DNA from: Hyaloscypha bicolor E
Taxonomy: Eukaryota > Ascomycota > Leotiomycetes > Helotiales > Hyaloscyphaceae
Direction: 5' to 3'
Assembly: GCF_002865645.1 (NCBI RefSeq)
Contig: NW_020194644.1
Span: 410,801 to 474,800 of the forward strand
Length of the DNA: 64,000 nucleotides
Shown here: positions 11,201 through 23,371 of the stretch, piece by piece
How the letters are laid out: every line of letters starts with the position of its first letter
Position numbering within the stretch: the stretch's first letter is position 1
Translations under genes and position numbers: made by a program
Notes under the pieces: model-generated
The model's database searches: none
Seen by the model: only the letters and a program-made list of their open reading frames with translations
What the model was told of the DNA's origin: nothing

Positions 11201-14200
11201 AGGTCCTCGTCTAGCGAAGCCGCCTGGAATTCTGCCGTGCACCGGATGGTCCCGCATGGCAGCGCGTGCCTGTTCTGCGAGTTCTTGTGGAAGCAGCGCA
11301 AGTACCTCTTCGTCTTGTTCCATGAGGACCTGATTTCGGAGAGCCGGTGCCAAAGTGGCCAAAATGGTAGCGGCATCCATGTCTCCCGCACCCGCGCCGC
11401 CGTTTGCAGCATTGGCTTGACGATTGCGCTCTTCACGCTCGCGCCGACGTCGTTCTTGTCTCTCCTGTTGGATAATCTCATCTCGAATGTCATCTGGTAA
11501 AGCGTCTAAGAACTCTTGGTCAATCTCGGACGGTGGTGCGCCAGTTGCTGCGGCTTGAGATCGTCGCTCGGCAACTGCAGACATGATGACTTCTTCTCGA
11601 ATTTCTTCGGGCAACTCCTGGAGGAAATCGGGGTCAATACCAAGATCAGTAATATCGAATGGACTACCACGAATCATGGTCATGATTCGGGGACGGTCAG
11701 CCGCAGGAGTCTCTTCGGCTTGTTCGCCTGTAGCTGGAGTGCCCTCTGTCTCAACACCTTCCATGGCTTCGGTTGTGGACTCTGCCTGCTCGGCAGCTTC
11801 GGTCTCTGCTTGATCGGGTTCTGGCCCGCGCGCGGCAAGTGCCTCAGCGGCGGCTCTCTCTGCAGCTTCTCGCTCCTCGGCTTCCTTCTTCTCCCTAGCC
11901 GCCTTCTCCTCAGCCTCCTTTGCCTCCTTCGCAATTCGCTCTTCCTCGGCCCGCTTCTTGGCTTCCTCTTCCGCCTTACGAGCCCTCTCGGCTTCAGCAG
12001 CCTTGACTGCCTTCTCGGCTTCGATTGCGGGAGGAACAAGCAGTGACAAGATTGCATTGGCAAGAATTCCTGCAGCGTCGAGAGTGGATGTGCCAAAGAG
12101 AATCTTCGATTCCTCAAGCCATCGAGCGATCGTCGACGTTGGTGTAAAGAAAGCAGCACTTCCAGGCTCAGCATCGCCTCGTCTCGGGAAGTGAGAAGGT
12201 CGCATGCCAAACATTGCTTGGATATCTGGTGGTAAATGATGACCGGGACCTGTGGTGATATGAAATTGGAGTGCTTGACCGTTCCGGGCATGACCTGGCA
12301 TGGATGGTAAGGATCTGATCACTTCATCCAGGAGAGCGGCTGTTCCGGGGCCCTCACCAAATGGTCGTCCACTAAAACCAATGTCTAAAATCTCAGCACC
12401 TGGCCCACCCATAGCTTGGATCCAATTACCCATTGTGGGAAGTCGATTGGAGCCATCTCGGCCGGGTCCACTAGCACCATGACGTTGCAGTAGAGGGTTG
12501 ATTCCGTCGTCGCCGGATCGAGACGCTGCCGCGCCTGGGCGATGGGAGCGGTAGGAAGAGCGGTAGTCGGGTGCTGTATTCGGATCAGTTCTGTCTCTTG
12601 GCTGTGCAAATAGTCGGAGGCGGTTATCATCTAATCTTCTTGCTATGTTGTCGAAAAACTCGACTATTTCTCGAGTACTTGATGATATTCTGGAACGATT
12701 TTGTGAAAGGGGTAACGTACCACCCAGCGGGTCGCGAGGACCGCCAGGAAACAATGGGAAAGGCGAGAACCCTCCACGAGGCCGACGATGAACAATGACT
12801 GGCGGCTCAACATCATCCTGCCATCCACCACCAAATGACACGGCACCGGGACCATCAACTGGGGTGACATTAGCTGGGCTCGACGAGAAAAAGAGGGAGG
12901 ACAAACTTGGAAATTGGTCAAACATCATCTCTTCCTCATCCATATCATCCTCGTCTTCTTCATCGTCTGGAGAGTGTTAGATCTATAATTTGAGCGGCGA
13001 TAGAAATCAACATACCGTCTTCATCATTCTCCTCGTACTCGCCGCCAACTAATTGGCCATCGTCCTCGGCCTCACGCTCAATAGCTTCGGCTTCCATGTG
13101 CTCCATGATTTCTGCGGCATCCTCTTCATCACCGCCTTGGAGAGCACGAACGAGATGTCGAATAGGACCTTCCATACCACCCATTCCTGCAATGGCATGC
13201 ATCTGCTCCTCTTCTTGATCCGCAGCTTGGCCTTCGTAGTCCTCTTCTTCGCCCTCATCCTCTTCATCGTCACTCTCCCACTCGCCCATGTCGTCTTCCT
13301 CTGCGAGTTGCTGGACGTTTCCGGCTTCATCGATGATTTCGACGCGAGCATCATCATCTTCTGAATCGTGCTCGTCGCTATCATCGTCATCTCCACTTGA
13401 GCCGTCTTCGTCGTCTTCATCGTCATCGTCTTCCATGATAACTTCGACATCGACTCCATGATCGCCGGAGAGACCTTCGATTGGACCCATACCCTCGATT
13501 TCTTCATCCTCATCGCTGATGTTGTCTTCATCATCTTCTGGGCCATCTTCCTCGTAGTCCATCTCGTCATCATATTCGCCTTCGTACATCTCCTCGTCAT
13601 CTGCAAAGGTTAGTTGGTTGTTTATTTGGAAGGAGATTACCAGCATACCATCATCAGACTCTGACGACGAATCTTCCTCACGCCCGGGCTCGAACATGCC
13701 CAGTGTTGAGTTGCGGAAGAGATCTGGGGTTTCCTCGCGCTCGTCCTCATGCTCGGAGACTGAAGTTGCGGATTCAATCTCATCCTCATCATTCTGGCCA
13801 GGGGTGGCAGAAATGAGAGACAAATCGCTGAGTTGGACCGCGGTTGTTGTAAGGGTCTTGAGAGGCCGCAGGATGTACTTAACCGCACGCTTGGCGTTAG
13901 GGAAGTTGAGGTCGATATCAGCAATGGACGCCGTAAGCGCATTGACGTAGCCCTTCTCGAACATGATTCGACGGAGCTGCTTCTGAGACATCGATGCCAC
14001 GGCAGGGTCCGACACGCCCACATTCTCCTTGCCGGTCATGATATGGTTCATGAGGTCAGCGAGAGCGAGCATGCGAGCATACTTCACGTCAAGTGGTTCT
14101 GTGGACGAACTTGCTTCCTTGTAGGCCTTGAGGATATGGTCCAAGACAAAACGGCGCACGTAAAGAAGATCTAGCTCGTTCTCGCTGTCATAAGGCTCGT

Positions 14201-17200
14201 GGTTCTTGTCGATAGGTTGCTCCCCAGTCTTGGTCAACAGTGCCGTCAGAACTGAGTCAGCCCAAGATGAAGTGACAAGCTTCTTTCGCAAAGAGGTCGT
14301 CTCAACATGATCCAAGGTGCCAATTGGAATGAGATCAAACAGAAGGTAGTTGACCACGGCTGATCTAGGCTTGGATGGAGTCATGGCTTGAGGAGGAGCA
14401 CTGCGCTTGAAGTTGATAAATTCAATCTTTGTGCGATTGTAAGATGAGAGGAGCTCCGTAAGGCACTGGAGAATGAAACATCGGTAGATGTAGATTGGAT
14501 GTTCTTCGGCCTTGAAATCTTGCTTGGCGGGAGGTTTAGAATTCTTGGTGTCCTTCGGAGTGCCTGCGTCTGAGGGCGATGAAGTGCCAGCCATTGGGAT
14601 GTCACCATTGCTTGTTGAACCGTTATTCTCTGTGCTAACTGGTGCCGCAACGGCCTCTTTGTCTTCCACATCTCTGTAGTTGAGAAGCTCACACAGCAGG
14701 AAATGGATCACTCCGTCGGGGTTCTCAAGAACTGGCAACTTGTGCTCATGTGCGGGCTTAGGAGCGTCGGGCATCTCGCTGTCGGCAGCTTCTGTGCTCG
14801 GCTTGATATCTTGAATCGACAAGTCTTCCGTGGCTTGCACGGTTGGTGAAACTGCATCCTCTGTAGTCTTGCTCGTTAACTCAGGCGCCTTCTCCTTCAG
14901 CACCAAGGAGTGATGTCGGCTCGGAGCGTCTGATGGTGTGTATGACCAACGGTTGAACTTGACCATCTCGTTGGTGACTTCTACGAAGAGTTCGGGGTTG
15001 CGCAAAGCGGTGTGCGAGAGCCCACGAAGATAGGTCTTCTCATCAATGACTCGCTGAGTACGCGTAGTCTCGAGGTAAGACTTGATGTCTGCCCGCATGA
15101 TCTGCTTGACTGTTTCGTCATCCTCAATGATGTGTCGTAAGATCAGCATCAGAGGGCTTTGGAGTCGGACTGAACTTGCGCCGGCAAGTTGCTTTGCCAT
15201 TAAGAATAGTCGCTGGATATACTTCTTCTCGCCGACGGCTTGTGCAACCGATCGGTTGCGTGTTAGGATGACCAAGATGCGCAGAACGGCAAGAGCCAGG
15301 GATTCATCCTTGCCGATCTTGGGCAGGATTGCAAGGATTGCATCAAGAAGCTGAGTTCGCTCCTCTTGCGATACCGAGGGCTCAAAGGGATCCAGAACTG
15401 GGGGTTCGGCGGTATCAGCCTCGTCCTTTGGTGGCGTCCATCTAGTCTTTCGTGGTCTCGCATCTTCGCTAAGAAGCATCTCGACAATCAGAAGGATGTG
15501 TGCAATCCAGGGCGATGGATCTTCTGCGGAATGACTCGGAGACAACTTGACAAAGCTTAACAAGGTGCTGAGGTTGTCCTTTAGTTCCGGAACGGCAGCC
15601 GCATAGAACATCTTGTCGCGAAGCATCAGTGCCAGCAGGTGAGCATAAGCAGCGATCTTCTTGCCACAGGGTCGAAGATCATCTTCCCCAGCGAACGACA
15701 TGAGAGCAACGACCAACGTCGAACCGACCACGTTGCGCTGTGCTGTAGGGTCAGTAGACTTGTTAACCACCGTGGTGATCAGGTCAGACACCTCAAAAGT
15801 AACCTCGCCGTGAGCGTTGATGACATCAAGGCATTTGTCGATCAGATTATCACGGATAGTGTCTCGTTCCTCGTTCAAATCATCAACGGTGATCTGAGGA
15901 CGAGTGGGTTCTTCGGTTGGCGGTGAAGGATGTGGCCCAGAAGATGAGCTAGCAAGAGGCAATCCTGACGCAGGCTCTGAGGCTTCACTATTTCTGCTCT
16001 CGAGTCTTGCCAATAATTGATCGAAGTTTGGAGGGACGGTCTCGCCAGCTGTCGCAGACGGAGGTGCAGGCTCTCTGGTCAAAGCATTGATGATGTTAGA
16101 AACGGTGGGACCTCCTGTCATGGAATGGTCATCGGGGGTTGCTGTTCCAGTGGAGGCCCCAGTACGTGGACGAGAAGACGTGGTCGCATCTGGAGACGGG
16201 GCAACGTCTCCTTCTGGAACCGGATTTCGGCCATTGTTTCCCTCGAGGACATCTCGACAATACTCGATAGCCAATGCTACCTGATTGTTGCAGCGGTAAA
16301 GGGCCTCGTTCGCAAGTTCGACCTCAAAATTATGACTCGTGACTGCTGTTTGGTACTCGCGATTGAATTTGAAAGGCTTGCGAGGGCCTTTCACAGCTGT
16401 AACGGGGGTTTTGTCGGATCGTTTGACCGCGCTTGCTTCAAAGTCAGCAGCAGCGATGGTGCGAATTACTTCGATGAGTTTCTCAGAGATGGAACTGGAA
16501 CCCTTCTCAATAAGGTCAGAGCCCCATAATCGCCGGATGGTTGGAAGGATGGCCATCCTCAATTCCACGAGGAACTGGGGTGCAGAGAAATAGTCTACCC
16601 GGGTCCGATCTCTCTCTGATCTGGCCACCAGGGCCAGTGTTTGCATGGCTTCAGTCACGTTCTTCCCATTGGCGAGTCGACTGTAAAGTGTAAGGATATC
16701 CACAGCGCCTCTTGTTGCCAGAGACAATCTGAGCTCCTCCTCTCTATTGCTTTCCGTCTTTGGTGGTTGAAGTAAATGATTGGAGGGGTTAGAGCAAATC
16801 TCAGATGTGAAGGACTCCAGGATGCGGTTGAGAGTGTCGAATCCACCACGATCCTTGAAGGCTTGCAAAACCAGCGTAATCGTTTGTACAGCGCGGTCGT
16901 TGGAACGAGATCCTGCAGCAAGGAGCGAATTAGAAAAGTTAAGTAAGGTTGAGGTATTGGATTCTTACCATCGATCAACACATCCTTGATGACGTTAATC
17001 ATACCCATCCAATAATTGTAATTTTCAGACGAGGATTCCTTTCCGGCAGGCGTGAGCTGGCCGATTACAGTCTCAGCCAACGCGTCGGCAATGGCGGCGT
17101 AGCCTTGCTTCTGGAAAGTATCTGGGTTGCGCTTCATTACTAATGCCTTGCCAAGTATCTGAAAGAAAGGAGAGATAGTTCGTGGCATCTTGTTCAGGAG

Positions 17201-20200
17201 ATATCCGATTGTCTGATAGTTCTTGAAAAGGGGGCTTTCCTGCTCGGTCTTGGTCAAGGCTCGCTTTGCATCCGTCGATGGAGAGCCGGTGCTGATCTTC
17301 CCTACTGAAGCATCGCCGTTCGGAGCATCCAGTGGTGAGGGAACAGCCTGGGCTTCACTGCCTGACTGCTCATTGACCGGCGTTGATGGCTCAGCACTCA
17401 CGGTGTTCTCGATGATAGGAGGCTCGCCAAACCCGGAATCCTTCATGCGTCTGTGGTTCTTCCAATTGTCAGGAACCTTTGTTACAAGTCGAGCCTCCTC
17501 TCTAAGAGAAGCGCCGAGTAAGGGACCAAGGCATTGGACAAGACGGATGTAGTAGTCGGCAACATTGACTTGGCCGAAGCTTGTGCTGTTACTTCTGTGA
17601 TTAAAAGCAGCGCTCTGGAAGTAAGAATTAATATTTGTGACCAAGGAATGAATATTGACCAAGGCTTTGGCGAAGTCTGTGCCTTTTGCCAGCAGCTCCA
17701 CATCAGCTGATTGTCGGGAATCTTGGTTGACAAAGGGAGCGAAGAACAACCCCTCTCCTGTGTAGCTAGAGAATGGTTCAAGGATGTCTGCCGCGGATTG
17801 TGCTCTCTTAAGCAGGGACGGCATGGTAAGATGCGGCTTTGTTTCTGCTAGGATAGCAACCACTTGATGGATTGTTCGACTGGCTGCTCCATCACCGAAG
17901 TCATATGCAAGACATGGCGAGTCTGCTAAATCAAGCACATACTCAATGCCACCTTTGGAGCTGAAGTCGGATCGAACAGACGAGTTTCCGAGCATTGCAG
18001 ATAAGAATGTCGCAACAGCAGAGATGTAAGGTGTCATCGAGGCATTCTTGCCGAGTGGCTGTGCAGCAACCACATTCACGGACATAGAATCAGCATCTCT
18101 CATCTCTACATCGGTACCACCATCAACCGCCTTGCCTTTGCCTTTTGAAGATCTGTGCTCAGAGTGGACATTGAGTTGTTCATCGGCAATAACAGTGTTT
18201 CCAAGAGCATCAGTTGTCCACAACTTGGCGCCAATCTTGTTCTCTTCAGCCTTGGTCTTGCACAGGTATCCAACGCGAGCAACCATGTGCAGGATAGAGT
18301 TCATGATCGCAGTCTTCAACGGTGGATGATGTCGGACTAGCTCGTCGAAAGTTCCTCCAAGATTCTGTGGCAGATCCTTGTTGGCATCCATGACCTTGAC
18401 ATGCTCGGGGCTCTCGAAAATTTCGAAGAAGCTTTCCAAGGCCTTTGAGACTTGAAACATCTTCATACCGTTGTGGTTGAGGCAGATTGCACCAAATGCT
18501 TGAGGAATGATGTTGATAGTATCTGATGTTGGCATAATACCCCGAGCTAGTGGCCCATCGCGAGGACCTTGAAGTACCGAGGACAGAGGACGAGTGACAA
18601 TAGGAGCGCTCTCATCGTCACTGTCATCGTCATCAGATGGGGCCAAAGGAGAACTACCTTCGACCGATGCGGGGGCGTCCGGGGTGTCTGATTTCTCATC
18701 CTTCTTGGGTTCAGGAGGCATGACGATGGGTGTTTGGGTAACCGCTTCAAGGAGGGCTCTGCTAAGACCAGCTTCCGCGATAACAGCAAAACTCGTGGGC
18801 TCATTATTGATGAAATCGTTGAGGATGCTGACTGCGTTGGTCCAAACAACCGAGCCAAAGCATGGCCCGTTTGAAATGATCTGACGCAGACCGCTCAGCA
18901 GTTGAGAAGAATCAATCAGATTTCGCAACAATCTGTCGAAATTGCCACCAAATCCTCCAGCACTGGACATCATGTGATGAATAAACTTGAAGAGCCACTT
19001 TAGAGTTTGCTGTTGGAAATATGGAATCTGATAGTCGACGGCTGCTGAGCGATATTCATCACGGATGCCATTTCCAGACGCAGCATTCTCTGATGCTGTC
19101 TTCACTTCGAAGACGATCAGATCGGAAACGGCATCAAGGCCTTCTGCGCTGACAAGAGTTTGGTATGCGTCGCGGGTACTGTAAAGGACGGTATCCAGGA
19201 AGGACAAAACGCTGGGATGATAACGCTCAGCAATGTTGGTGCGCATAGTGAGGACCTCGACCACGATAGGCATCATACCAGCTGTGACCAAATCACCGCC
19301 GGTTCGAGGGTTGGCGGCAAGGTTCGAGATCAAAGAGAACAGAGCCTCACGCCACTGATCTTCCTCGGTGAGCTGATTTCCATCGTCGTTTCCGTTGATC
19401 TCAGCAACAGCTTTTCTAACCACGTAAAGGAGCACACCATGGTTGACATTGGTATTTAGAGCAGCGCAAACATCTGAGAACTTGCTCTGATGGCCAGCTA
19501 ATGCGTCCAATGCGCGAAACGCCAGGGTTTGTAGTGGCCTGGGGACGGCAATGTCTCCTTCTGGTGCTGGATGAACTAACTCTGCAAGTTGATACGTAAG
19601 TTGCAATCGACGAGGCTCATCACTGTCTTGCTTTAAGACGGTATCTTGGAAGGCTGTTTCCGCGTGGATGTACGCCAAGTTCGTGACAGCCAACAATCGA
19701 ACTGCTAAAAGCTGCCGCCTAGTGTCCAGCGATGTTGTCAGGGCATCTGCTACGCGGAGCTTTGAGAGAAGCTCGTATTGCAACTCTTGTGGCAAGCCGG
19801 ATATGTTCTCCCGCAAAAGCGTATGAATGCCTGTAGACTTGAGCTTGGATGACGAGATCTCGATTACTTTGAAATTAGGACGTGGGGTATCATCGGAAGG
19901 GAAAGTTGAAGAACGGGGTAATGTCGGTGGAGACTCATCCGAGGTTGTTTGTCTGTTTGTACGCTGACCGTTAGGTCCCAGGTTGGATGATCGACGAACC
20001 GGGGTGGGAGTGATGGGGAGTGCTGGAGATGGAGTACTTGGGGTGCGAGGTTGATTGCTAACAGAGTCGACTTCAGCAGTAGGCTTTGGATAATGTGTAA
20101 CCTTGACATCTGCCCACTCATCCCAATTGCCCTCTGGAACAGAAGCGCCGGCATCAGTCGCACTACGAATGCTCTTAGGGCTGCTACTAACGCCGCTTCC

Positions 20201-21047
20201 ACCCTTGACGATTGAAACGAGGTCATTGGCGTATACGGTTGCTGCGGGACCCTTTTGAGCAGATGAAGGGATGTTGAAATATGTCTTTTCCTTCCCCTTG
20301 GCACTCGGAGTGGCTGGTGTAGTTGGTTGCGTAGCTTCAACAGATGTTGTGACAGTCTTTGAGAAAGGCATAGCCAGCTGGAGAACCCTATCCAAATCGA
20401 TGTTGTAATGGTTTGTCAAGATGGCATTGCTCACATGTCGGACAGGGATGTTCATGCGCTTCAACGCAGCCTGATATCTCTGTGCCAATTCGGATCCTAG
20501 ACGGAGCGTGCTCTCGAGAAGGGTTAATGAGGTGGAGTTGAGGAGGTTGTTCAGATGTGAGCTGCTGGCGTAGATACTACGATTACCACAATTCTGCAGC
20601 AACATTCTTGAAAAGTCCAATATCGACTCAACCAGCTCTCTGTCTCCCTCTTGCGAGAATCCCAGCTGCTCGGTACTGCGGCCATGCTTCGATTGCTCCG
20701 ATGCGTCTCCAACGTCAGACTCGAGCAGGGTGCATGCAAAGTCGACAATTTGAGGTGCTTCATCGAGCTTATATGTCTTGCAGAACTTTTCGAGAATCTC
20801 GTCGAATCTATTGAGAAGCGGAATCCAATGATACAGGTCGCCTCTCGGGAATGGCCATCTTGTTGGGAAGGTCGAGAGATGTTGTGGCAGGAGGAGTAAG
20901 GAAATGGAAGTAGCCTCTGTGCGGAAGTCCTTGATCCACGGTGACTACACCACTTGTTAGCATAAATGTAACGTGTCCAGGTAGATTTCAGAAGCTTACC
21001 AAAGACTCAGTGTGCTTCGTCTGCATGGACTTGGTTATTCGGACCAT
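8255..21047 (-). CDS. TOM1: Giant HECT-type E3 ubiquitin ligase, TOM1/HUWE1 family
   Basis: Seven exons (21047-21000, 20944-16969, 16912-13649, 13600-13016, 12966-8791, 8743-8399, 8349-8255) total 12,489 nt, or 4162 aa. In order: N-terminal armadillo-like DUF908/DUF913 region (roughly residues 90-1000); a UBA-like helix set ([28 protein letters not shown]) after the third-exon start; a long Asp/Glu-rich acidic tract at exons 3-4 (about 2430-2600); an Ala/Glu/Lys coiled coil; three DUF4414-type motifs ([43 protein letters not shown]); and the C-terminal HECT domain. The catalytic cysteine is in LPSSHTCFN (about residue 4129). The acidic tract is linked in the family to binding histones and other basic clients. 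Intron 13601-13648 (48 nt) is a multiple of three and stop-free, so it reads through. A further possible in-frame 51-nt intron is 12670-12720. The family acts in ribosomal-protein quality control, mRNA export and the cell cycle. Confidence 0.97.
13601..13648 (-). other. In-frame 48-nt intron within the TOM1 acidic tract
   Basis: Donor GTATGC, branch-like CTAAC, acceptor TTTGCAG. Removing it joins an Asp-rich segment to DEEMYEG. Keeping it would add 16 mostly hydrophobic residues inside an otherwise acidic tract, which argues that it is spliced. Gene finders could easily miss it because it contains no stop. Confidence 0.75.
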
Positions 21048-23371
21048 GATGATGGCAGGAGCGGGAAAACCGCTGAAGAATCAGTTTTGACCCCCCTCCA
21101 CGGCCTCCGCGTCTATCCTAGCTGTCGACAGCTTGGCAGACAGTAGAAGGAGCGTCCACGATAGGACGACTCCGAATCTGGCGTAGAAAACGAGCTTCGT
21201 TTGCACTGGTGGAACAGGCCGTCTTCAAGAAGCTTTGGGAGTGGCCGAGCCGGATCTGCAAGTCAGTGATGGCGAGGACGATGGTTCCCTACCCGTAGAT
21301 GGAGTTCTTCAATATTTTGCCAATGAGGGACAGATGAGAATTGAGGGAGCTTGGTGCGTTCGTGTTGGGGTGGAGGGTGAACGGGTTGTTGCTCGCGAAC
21401 AATGAATCGAAAAGAGCGTGTCGAAAGGAACGGTGCAGGCGCCTTTGGAGTCTCTATCGATGGAAGATGCTTGAACTAGCTGGTAAGATAGGCCAGCAGT
21501 CAAAATATGGTATCTCGCGATGTTGGTTGTTGAAGGAGGTGGGGGGGTTGGCGGATGAAGAAAGGTGAAGGAGCTTCTTGAAGGTGCGGGAGCCTTTGGA
21601 ATTTCGAGATCCGTCGCGGCAAACCGCGCGCTCGCTAACCGTAAAGTACGTCACTCTACCCGCCCATGCTTCCAACACGTATTTATTCGGGCAGTGAATT
21701 AGAAATTTGTTGATTTAGTGCCGGTAATTCGCAGGTGGTGATGTTCTATAAATGTTCTATCAAACAGGTTTGTTGTCTTCATTTGCAAGGTAGACCGAAT
21801 CACCCCTCCCGACGCCGGTCCATGTAGGCAGATTTTCCTCCGGCGAAATCGCACGGCAGTATCTCAACCTCCACCAGGAAGCACCAGCAGGCAAGGCAGC
21901 CGCGTTGTATATTGTTAAGAATCGGTCCATCGTACTGCATAGTCGGGATCCAAGGAATCGCAGACCCTTCCCACAATCGAGTTCTTTCAAGTCGTCAAGT
22001 CCTCCCTCAGCCGGATAAATCTCAGCCTCGCGTCCCAAGAGACAATCCACAGTATATGCACATATCCCAAACCTCTTCAATGTAACACCAGCCAGCTAAC
22101 TAAGTCGGATCCACGCCCTGATTTTTTCGTTCGATGAAAAGGATTCTTCGATACGCCTCCCGGAAGAACCCTTCAGCTTCTACTCACGAGGGGATACAGC
22201 AAAACAAGACTTCTGAAGTTCGTGATACATTCCAAACAGCCAAAGACTTCAGGGCTCAAGATAGTAAACCATTCGGTGCGAGGTTGAATGCGCTGACGAA
22301 GCCAGGCCCCGTCATAACTCTCTCAGCCTCGCGGCGAGGCTACTCGTGCTCGTACACGTGACTCCGGAAATCTCCAGCTGGCACCCCTTTGAAGAGGCGG
22401 AAGTGCCCCTCGCCCCGGTTTCTAGACATGCAGATGCCTGACAAGACTGGAGACAAAAGTGCAGAGCTGGTTAATTGAGTTGGAAGGATGAGCAGTCGTC
22501 AGCTTGGCTCTCGTTTCTGTCAGTCAAGCATATCTTTTTTCCAGAAAGCCTACTTTTTTTAAATGCGACTAACCCGAAGATTCACAACGCGGAAGCCAAA
22601 AGGAGCCCTGCACAATCGAGTCCAAAACACTCGACGAACCGTTGCCCCTGAGCCAACCATAATATGTAATCTGGACTTCCTCATCATCACGGGACACAGA
22701 AATGTTTTAACTTCAATCCGGCAAGATCGTCGGTTTCAAGATCCTTTCCTGGGCCCCTTGATTCGCTGGCACATTTTGGAGAGTGGCGCAAGGCGGCGAT
22801 GCCCCTGGACTGTGGCTCTGTTGAGGATCTGAATGGGCCATCCCAATTCGCTGCGCGCCTGTGGAAGGGGTAGCACGAGAACATCTTACGAGCCGGCCTT
22901 AATCTTGGCCATGTGTCTTTGTTTTCGGCCTCCCCTGTGATTCTGTGAATAATTGATTAATTGCCAATCTGCAACATGTCCATGCCTTCATGATTCCCGA
23001 AGTCTCTTTTTCTACACATTCTACACCAGGTCGATCTGTATAGGCTGCCCCTGTCAGCTAAGATCACTTCCTTCTTAGCGACGCGTCAAAAGAAGCAGGG
23101 CAGGACCGCAAATAATCTCGAGTCTCGATTCCCAGAATCGAGCTCACCGACCTCCTCCCATTGCATGCTCTGCAACGTCACTCAGCATCTCGACGACACC
23201 GATTCTGCACTCCTGTATTTCGTACACACTGGGTTCAGTTGCAGCTTACCTACAACCGTCTGCTGCAGCGTTTGGAAAGCGGGAGACCGCACCCTTTCTT
23301 TGATGGCATCGACCAGCTCCTGACAGCACCCCCGTTCATCGAAGCGCCATTGATGAGAGAAACCAGCAGCA
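21048..23371. other. Divergent promoter region, TOM1 and Gyp5-like gene
   Basis: A 2.3-kb gap between two divergent genes. A minus-strand open frame at 21760-22080 (106 aa) and plus-strand frames at 22134-22361 and 22563-22832 have no recognisable domain or splice context, and I do not call them genes. The stretch before 23372 on the plus strand likely includes the 5' UTR of the GAP gene. No tRNA or other RNA gene was recognised. Confidence 0.5.

Noticed and set aside
11680..12291. 203-codon minus frame rich in Arg within TOM1
   Set aside because: A frame-shifted shadow of the Ala/Glu coiled-coil segment of TOM1.
13049..13606. 185-codon Met/Lys/Thr-rich minus frame
   Set aside because: A shadow of the acidic tract in another frame.
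21760..22080. 106-codon minus frame in the TOM1-GYP5 promoter
   Set aside because: Plausible composition, but no start context, intron, domain or neighbour support.
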